From Agapanthus africanus (taxonomy: Eukaryota > Streptophyta > Magnoliopsida > Asparagales > Amaryllidaceae), in assembly GCA_030015575.1 (NCBI GenBank), contig CM057349.1:261697077-261761076 (forward strand): a stretch of DNA of 64,000 nt, written 5' to 3'. Position 1 is the first letter of the stretch, and each line of letters opens with the position of its first letter. Both the position numbers and the translations under genes were made by a program. The notes under the pieces were generated by a model that was given only the letters and a program-made list of their open reading frames with translations, was not told the origin of the DNA and did not search any database. Below are positions 58,880 to 64,000 of this stretch, piece after piece.

Positions 58880-61814
58880 CATCATATAGCAGTGGTTGTG
58901 GTATCCCATACTCAACCATCCCATAAAAGTCTCTCTTGGGAAAAGGCCTTTGTGAGTGGATCCGCCGTGTTAACCTCAAAGTATACTCTCCTAACCTTGA
59001 TCCCCTGGAGATCAACCATCACCATGAGTAGGTGATACTGCCTTAGAATATGTCTGGATCACTGATATGACGGGAGTTTCTAGGCATAAGCCACAACTCC
59101 ATTGTCACACAATGGTAGGAACGAAGTTCATCTCATGAACTAAAATATACCCAGACTGCCTCAACGGTAGCATCGTTGGTAGCGATGTATCCAGCCTTTA
59201 TCGTCTAGTTTTCCACGGTATCTAGCTTGGAACTCTTCCAACATACCGTCCCTCCACTGAGAGTAAAGACAATGCCTGTGACTGACATTCAGTCGACCTT
59301 ACCGTCCTGGAAGCTATCCAGTGATTCTCCCCAGGATTGATTGATACCATCTCACTACAACTAGTGAGAATCCTAACATCCACTTAGATCTATCTCATAG
59401 ATCCAAAACCCAGGATTTAGGATGTATCACTTTGATCCTTTATGGAGAATCCTTATGATAAGAGGAGATTGACCGAATGTAGTATAGGAAACACCTTCCC
59501 TATCAAGAGTATGTCATCTATGTACAATACGAGGAAGACCACCTTACTCTCTACTAGCTTTTTGTATATACAAGGTTCATCTACCATTTTGATGAAGTCA
59601 AACGCTTTGACAACCACATCAAAACAGATGTTCCAACTTCGCGATGCCTGCTTTAATCCGTAAAGCAACTTGCATACGTTTCTGCTGCTCCCACTGTCTA
59701 CGAAGCCCTCTGGCTATGTACTTATAGATGCTCTCTTCTAAATCACTATTTAGAAAAGCATTCATGACACCCAACCGCCAGATATCGTAGTCATGGTATG
59801 TAGCAATGGCAGGTAGGATCCGGATGGACTTAAGCATAGCCACTGGAGAAAAGGTTTCATCATAATCCATACCTGGTCGATGACGAAAACCTTTTACAAC
59901 AAGTCTAGCTTTGAAAGTCTCAACTTTTCCATCTACACCAAGTAATCTTCTCAAGATATATTTGCTCCTGATGGGGGTGTAACCCTTCAGATATAGCAAC
60001 CAAAGTCCATACTTTGTTGGTGTATATAGATTCCATCTCAGATCGCTTAGCATCCAGCCATTCTTACAGAGTCCCCACTTTTGATGGCCTGCTCGAAACT
60101 TAGTTGGGTCATCATCTCATGATGCAATTCTCGCTCCTACTGTTATTGAGAAAACCGAAGTATCTCTCAGGCGGATAAGGAACCCTACCAGATCGGCGGA
60201 GAGGCTGAAGTTCGTCGGGAGCTATTGAATCTTTCGGTTCTACCAAATCTTCAGCTGTAGTTTGTATAGCTGGAACTCCTTCTAGTTCTACCTCATGACT
60301 ACAAATTTCTTTCCAAAATAAATTCCTTTACTAAAAAGGTGGCATGCCGAGAAATAAAACACATTTTGTTTCTCGGTGTGATAGAAGATATTCCCTTGCG
60401 AATACTTGGGATATCCAACAAACTTCCACAGAACTGATCTTGCCTCGAGCTTGTCCGAATTTTGCTTTTAGACATAGGTCGGACAACCCCAAATCTTAAC
60501 TTACTTAAAAGATGGGCTCTTCCCATACCATATCAGATATGGAGTGGTACGCACTTGATTTGGCTGGAACCCTATTCAATAGGTATGCAACTTCTCAATT
60601 GCATAACTCTCTAAAAGGAAACAGGCAACTCAGTAGTACTCATCATAGAGCGCACCATATCTAATAGGGTGCGATTGCTCTGCCCCGATACACCGTTGTG
60701 CTGTGGTGAATACGGAGAAGTAATGCTGAGAGAGAATCTCATTCTCTTTTAGAATAGTCCAGGAACTCCATGCTCAAGTATTCTTCTCCCCGATCACATC
60801 GTAGGACATAATACTTATATCCAATTGGTTCTCTACTTATAACTTAAATTCTTTGAATTTCTCAAAAGTTTCAGACTTGTGTTTCAACAGAAACATATGT
60901 CCGAATCTTGAGAGATCACCAGTGAATATAATGAAGTACAATGAACCAGTCCTGGCATGTGTAGACAGGGGACCTATATACATCAACATGCATTAGTCCC
61001 AAGAGTTTACTAACTCTTTCTCTTGTTTCCAGTAAACGGAGCTATGGTCATTTTATCTTTGTGACATGACTGGCAAGTTTCACAAGATGTAAATTCAAAC
61101 TGATTTAAATATGCATCTTAATGTAACTTAGCTAGTCGGGTCGCATTGATATGACCTAATCTACAATGCCTCAAGAAGGATTTGTTCATTTCTGAACTCT
61201 TCCTCTTGTGTGTGTTCTGTACGTTAATAACTGTAGTTTGATTTAGAATGTCTATGTTTTTAGATAACGTGCTTGAACCGATCAACTCTTGATATAGGAA
61301 ATGTTCAAAACATTATCCAACAATACAAAATTATATCCTTCTTTAGTAAATAAAGAGACTGATATAATGTTGCATATCAGGTTCGGTATCTAATAACATT
61401 CGTTCAGAATCAATATATTTGGTAATACAGGGTGATAACTGCCAACACCTTGGCTGCAACAATTGCACCGTTTCCAACTCTTGAAACTTATCATCCATTC
61501 CTAGTTCTCTACCTCTTTGTAACCCATGTAACAGATTACATATATGGGATCCTGATCCGGTATCTCATACCCAGGACGTAGAGAATACTGAGAAACGGTT
61601 CTCGGTAATGAACATACCCGAAGAAAGTGCATGATGAAGATGCATCATCATGCACTTTCTTCTTTTGGACGGCATGGGAATCCTGGTATTCCCCTATTTC
61701 CTTCTCGGTCTTATAACAATTATAAGTAGGAGTGGGACCAACGTTTCCCAGATCAGTATAACAAGCGGGTTCGGTCAATACATCCATATTATTATCTTGA
61801 TTAAGGCGTGACAT
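58880..61814 (-). pseudogene. pol: CopE pol remnant, frameshifted
   Basis: A Copia pol on the minus strand. It begins at ATG (61814-61812; MSRLNQDNNMDVL) and is followed by a broken protease region (about 61540-61810), an integrase region (about 60500-61250), an integrase C-terminal and linker fragment with VSRHATFL-like sequence (60299-60526), RT with VETFKARLVVKGFRHRPGMD (59619-60053), and, after a frameshift near 59670-59700, YIDDILLIG (59453-59668). RNase H is near 58900-59300 and has lost a short segment before CDN. Many frame changes and stops make it inactive. As in CopA, no gag precedes it. Confidence 0.87.
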
Positions 61815-61823
61815 GGTCGCTAC

Positions 61824-61847
61824 CTGGAGAGAGAAAGAGAAGAAAAC
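61824..61847 (-). promoter_or_regulatory. Possible 3' splice site (CopE)
   Basis: On the minus strand TTTTCTTCTCTTTCTCTCTC is followed by CAG, 9 bases before the ATG that opens pol. This is the best-preserved case of the motif because the start codon survives. Confidence 0.45.
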
Positions 61848-62028
61848 AATCAGCGTATGCTCTTGCAAGATTAGATTGGTTATTATTTTATCTAATCAGG
61901 ATGGCTCCCACTGTTTTTATCAAATTTTCCTTCAAACCCTAAAAGGAAAGACTAGTCGGGATTAATTACACCCTACAAGTTCGCCAATCTTTCAGCCAGG
62001 CCAGTGCCGGTATTTTGAGGGAGATTCC

Positions 62029-62044
62029 CCGTGCTTTCGCACAG
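62029..62044 (-). ncRNA. GAAA tetraloop hairpin (CopE)
   Basis: On the minus strand CTGTGC-GAAA-GCACGG; the C-G pair of CopB becomes U-G, so the stem is kept. Confidence 0.72.
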
Positions 62045-62265
62045 ACCTAATTAAAATAAACCTCGTTTTCCCATAGGCGTAACCGCATTGACACCTTTCT
62101 AGACACCTACTTGATCGTCTAATTGTAAAGTGCAAAACTCTCTCAGGAGTAACTATTACTCGCAGTAGGTATCGGGATCCAACTATCTCATAGAAGGTAT
62201 GCAATCTCATTGCAAATTTCAACACTTGAAATTCCTGATAATATTTTGCCCCTAACAACTTATGA

Positions 62266-62455
62266 CCTTGGCTAAGGTCAACAAATCATAAGCACTAGCC
62301 AACTTCAACCCGTCATTTCTTGATTGAATTAAACCCACTCGCGCGACCCTTGGCTAAGGTCAACAAAACCGCACGACTACCCTATCTCAATCGCATCATA
62401 TGCTGCAGATAAGCACTAATTAGCTACCGTACACTACGCCTTGGCTAAATTCAAC
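62266..62455 (-). ncRNA. Three stem-loops with reversed core (CopE)
   Basis: On the minus strand GTTGAC-CTTA-GCCAAGG lies at 62266-62282 and 62348-62364, and GTTGAATTTAGCCAAGG at 62439-62455 (spacing 82 and 91). Compared with the other elements the two stem halves are swapped (TTGAC...GCCAA instead of TTGGC...GTCAA). The lower stem CTTATGA/TCATAAG around the first copy is the same as in CopC and CopD. Confidence 0.82.
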
Positions 62456-62692
62456 AAACGCAGCACGAATACTAAGAATTGATTATCTGAAATGACGAAG
62501 GGCTACGACAGGTTTTTAAGAAAACCCTTTGCGTAATGAACTTGATATCATTGTAGAATTGAGTGAATTTTAAAATGAGTGTTTTTGAGGATTTTACTAG
62601 TTTTGCTAAAGAGGTCACTCCCGGTGAAGGGATCTCGGCTCTTTCCTTTTCGAATAAGGTGCGGGATATTTCACAAATACCACCATGCAAGT

Positions 62693-62774
62693 TGGATATA
62701 TATGCCCTAGAGGTCTTCATTGTATAGGATGCTAGGGATATGTATGTACAGGACAATCTTGCTCGATATGATAG
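62693..62774 (+). mobile_element. CopG: 82-bp Copia LTR start
   Basis: TGGATATATATGCCCTAGAG and the following bases match the first ~80 bp of the CopA/CopF LTRs. It is cut off by CopF at 62774. GATAG (62770-62774) would be the CopF target duplication. The rest of CopG, if any, lies beyond the window. Confidence 0.6.
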
Positions 62775-64000
62775 TGTTAGTGTATATGCCCTAGAGGCCA
62801 TTACTGTATCATACTAGTTTGTATATTACTTAATGGAAGCTTGGGATATTCACCTTGTATAAACAATCTTGCTCAATATAGTAGTATGCTACTTGGTTTG
62901 TTTCTACTTCAATGTGTACATGTGTTTATTTTGCGATATCACCTATACGCATTAGTGGAGCCCTTAGGATCTTTGCTTGATTACCAGCGTTGTGACGGCA
63001 GTCACACTAGTGGGGGCTGGGTAATCTATAAGCACATCCTTATACAGGTCTCTAGTCGCAGGACTATCGAGACAGGGCATCGATACTCCGGAGTAGACTA
63101 GCGTATGCGCTTCTCATCCCAGTGTGGGAGATGGTCTGTCCCACAGCCATCAGTACGTCGTACTGGAGATAGTATACGGGTGCTCGTTAGGTTACGGGTA
63201 CACTGGACAGGACTCGTCGGGAACTGAGAGGTTGGTATTATACCTATCGTCAGTTATCAGTTCCCAGGTGACATGAGTACAGCTTAGTCCGCTGACTTGA
63301 TACTGGCACTTCGCCTCAAGTGTGTTCCCACTACACTTTGATCACTACCCTACCACGGCTCAAAGGAGTCGTGCAAACAGGTAGTGGTTGGGTGCAGTCC
63401 CGAAGCACTTGGAGGCAGTGACGGTTAGACAGGATTCGTCTCTCCCGGTATTGGGGGTTGACATCGCGCTGTGTCTAGGAGAGCCATTACACGAGTAGTC
63501 CCTGGCCAGGGCAAGCGAGATATACTGGTAGGTTTCCAGTGTTATCTCAGGGTGTTTTGGGCTTCACTCCGACACGAGTTGTACCGCTATTGGGGGACTG
63601 ACGTTTTACCGCCCCCTAGGCCCGACATGCGATGTATCAGACGAACAGACCGGACTGTACGGAGAATGTCACATTCAGACTCAGTAGGAGTTCAGATGGG
63701 GTTTCACCTCGTCAGCCTTCTTGTCGGCATCTACCTGGGGACCGTTACGCACAGCTAGTGCCGCTTGCGGTCTGTGGTTAAACCCACTGCCAGCGTAGTG
63801 TCGAGTCTTTAGAGTCCCACACAGAGGGTATTCGCCTCTGGGCAAAACAGAGTAGAGGTCGCATGGTTTTGCGACAGGGTTCGTTCTCATCCGCGCACTT
63901 GTGCACGTTTTGGAGTCCGGACGGATTATACTGGCAGGCTCTGGTTTGAGCCAGATACTGGTATATGTTTTGGGGTTGCTTTTATATCTCGGTATTCTTG
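62775..64000 (+). mobile_element. CopF: Copia 5' LTR start, runs off the window
   Basis: Starts TGTTAGTGTATATGCCC and aligns with the first ~1.2 kb of the CopC and CopD LTRs (complement), including the UGGUUU-loop hairpin (63937-63952). No coding part is inside the window. Confidence 0.85.
63937..63952 (+). ncRNA. LTR hairpin, TGGTTT loop (CopF)
   Basis: GGCTC-TGGTTT-GAGCC. Relative to CopC and CopD (GGCTT/AAGCC), one pair changes on both sides and pairing is kept. Confidence 0.68.

Larger units (their letters stand above)
36880..62692 (-). mobile_element. CopE: Ty1/copia retrotransposon hosting CopC and CopD
   Basis: A minus-strand Copia element. Its 3' LTR is in three pieces (36880-37766, 47860-48117, 57815-58858; 2189 bp in total, TG...CA termini), separated by complete CopC and CopD insertions. 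Polypurine tract, pol remnant, polypyrimidine/CAG element and part of the leader follow to 62692, where CopG/CopF interrupt it. The LTR is collinear with the CopA LTR (2213 bp). The 5' LTR lies beyond the window. Pol is frameshifted. Confidence 0.85.
61815..62692 (-). other. CopE leader, proximal part
   Basis: Holds the polypyrimidine/CAG element (61824-61847), GAAA hairpin (62029-62044), three stem-loops (62266-62455) and one copy of the hairpin unit (62606-62691, hairpin 62645-62659). The second unit and the rest of the leader are displaced beyond CopG/CopF. An 88-codon frame (61992-62258) also open in CopB is broken in CopA. Confidence 0.75.

Noticed and set aside
61992..62258. An 88-codon frame in the CopE leader, also open in CopB (32109-32435), with very similar translation.
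   Set aside because: The same frame has a stop in CopA, many differences between CopB and CopE change amino acids, and the stretch contains the GAAA hairpin. RNA-level conservation explains it better than a protein.

Overview
This window is repeat DNA from a large plant genome. I see no host gene, tRNA, rRNA or CRISPR array. Everything I can assign is LTR retrotransposon sequence nested in other LTR retrotransposons. The plant assignment rests on an Athila-type Gypsy element with a tRNA-Asp primer site, on plant-type Ty1/copia polyproteins, on tRNA-iMet primer sites, and on a large retrotransposon derivative (LARD). Pericentromeric or other heterochromatic DNA is the likely setting (inference). 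I cannot name the species.

Layout, left to right. (1) A LARD on the + strand with LTRs of about 4.7 kb spans from before base 1 to 31932. Its 5' LTR (1-1094 and 13216-14840) is split by a complete 12.1-kb Athila element (1095-13210, target duplication CGCAT). Its non-coding interior is 14841-16692. Its 3' LTR (16693-17534 and 28088-31932) is split by a complete Copia element, CopA (17535-28082, target duplication TTATA). (2) The LARD sits in a minus-strand Copia element, CopB (31933 to about 35835), of which only the leader and part of the 5' LTR are in the window. (3) About 1 kb of unclassified repeat follows (35836-36879), including a fold-back MITE-like segment. (4) A minus-strand Copia element, CopE (36880-62692), has its 3' LTR split by two complete minus-strand Copia elements: CopC (37767-47854, target duplication AAATT) and CopD (48118-57809, target duplication CCAGG). 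(5) The right end carries two plus-strand Copia LTR starts, CopG (62693-62774) and CopF (62775 to the end).

By hand count the LTR pairs differ by about 2.5-3% (LARD), 1.6% (Athila), 0.6% (CopA), 0.9% (CopC) and 2.7% (CopD). Inner elements are younger than their hosts, as nesting requires. Every coding region is broken or doubtful. Athila has a stop between gag and pol and a lysine at the integrase catalytic glutamate. CopA has two in-frame stops, no gag and a lost start codon. CopC, CopD and CopE pol are frameshifted remnants.

The most interesting signals are in the RNA leaders. (a) Five Copia leaders each carry three copies of a short stem-loop. The stem is conserved but the four-base loop is element-specific, and it is the same in all three copies of an element (two of three in CopE). 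(b) Five elements from two superfamilies carry a long inverted-repeat hairpin about 180-225 nt after the primer site, four of them GC-rich and sharing a CCGCGG core. (c) The coding-empty LARD carries a ~240-nt leader module shared with the Copia elements. (d) CopC and CopD share an RNase H deletion yet inserted recently and independently. Together these suggest autonomous and parasitic elements using common RNA packaging or dimerisation signals (inference).
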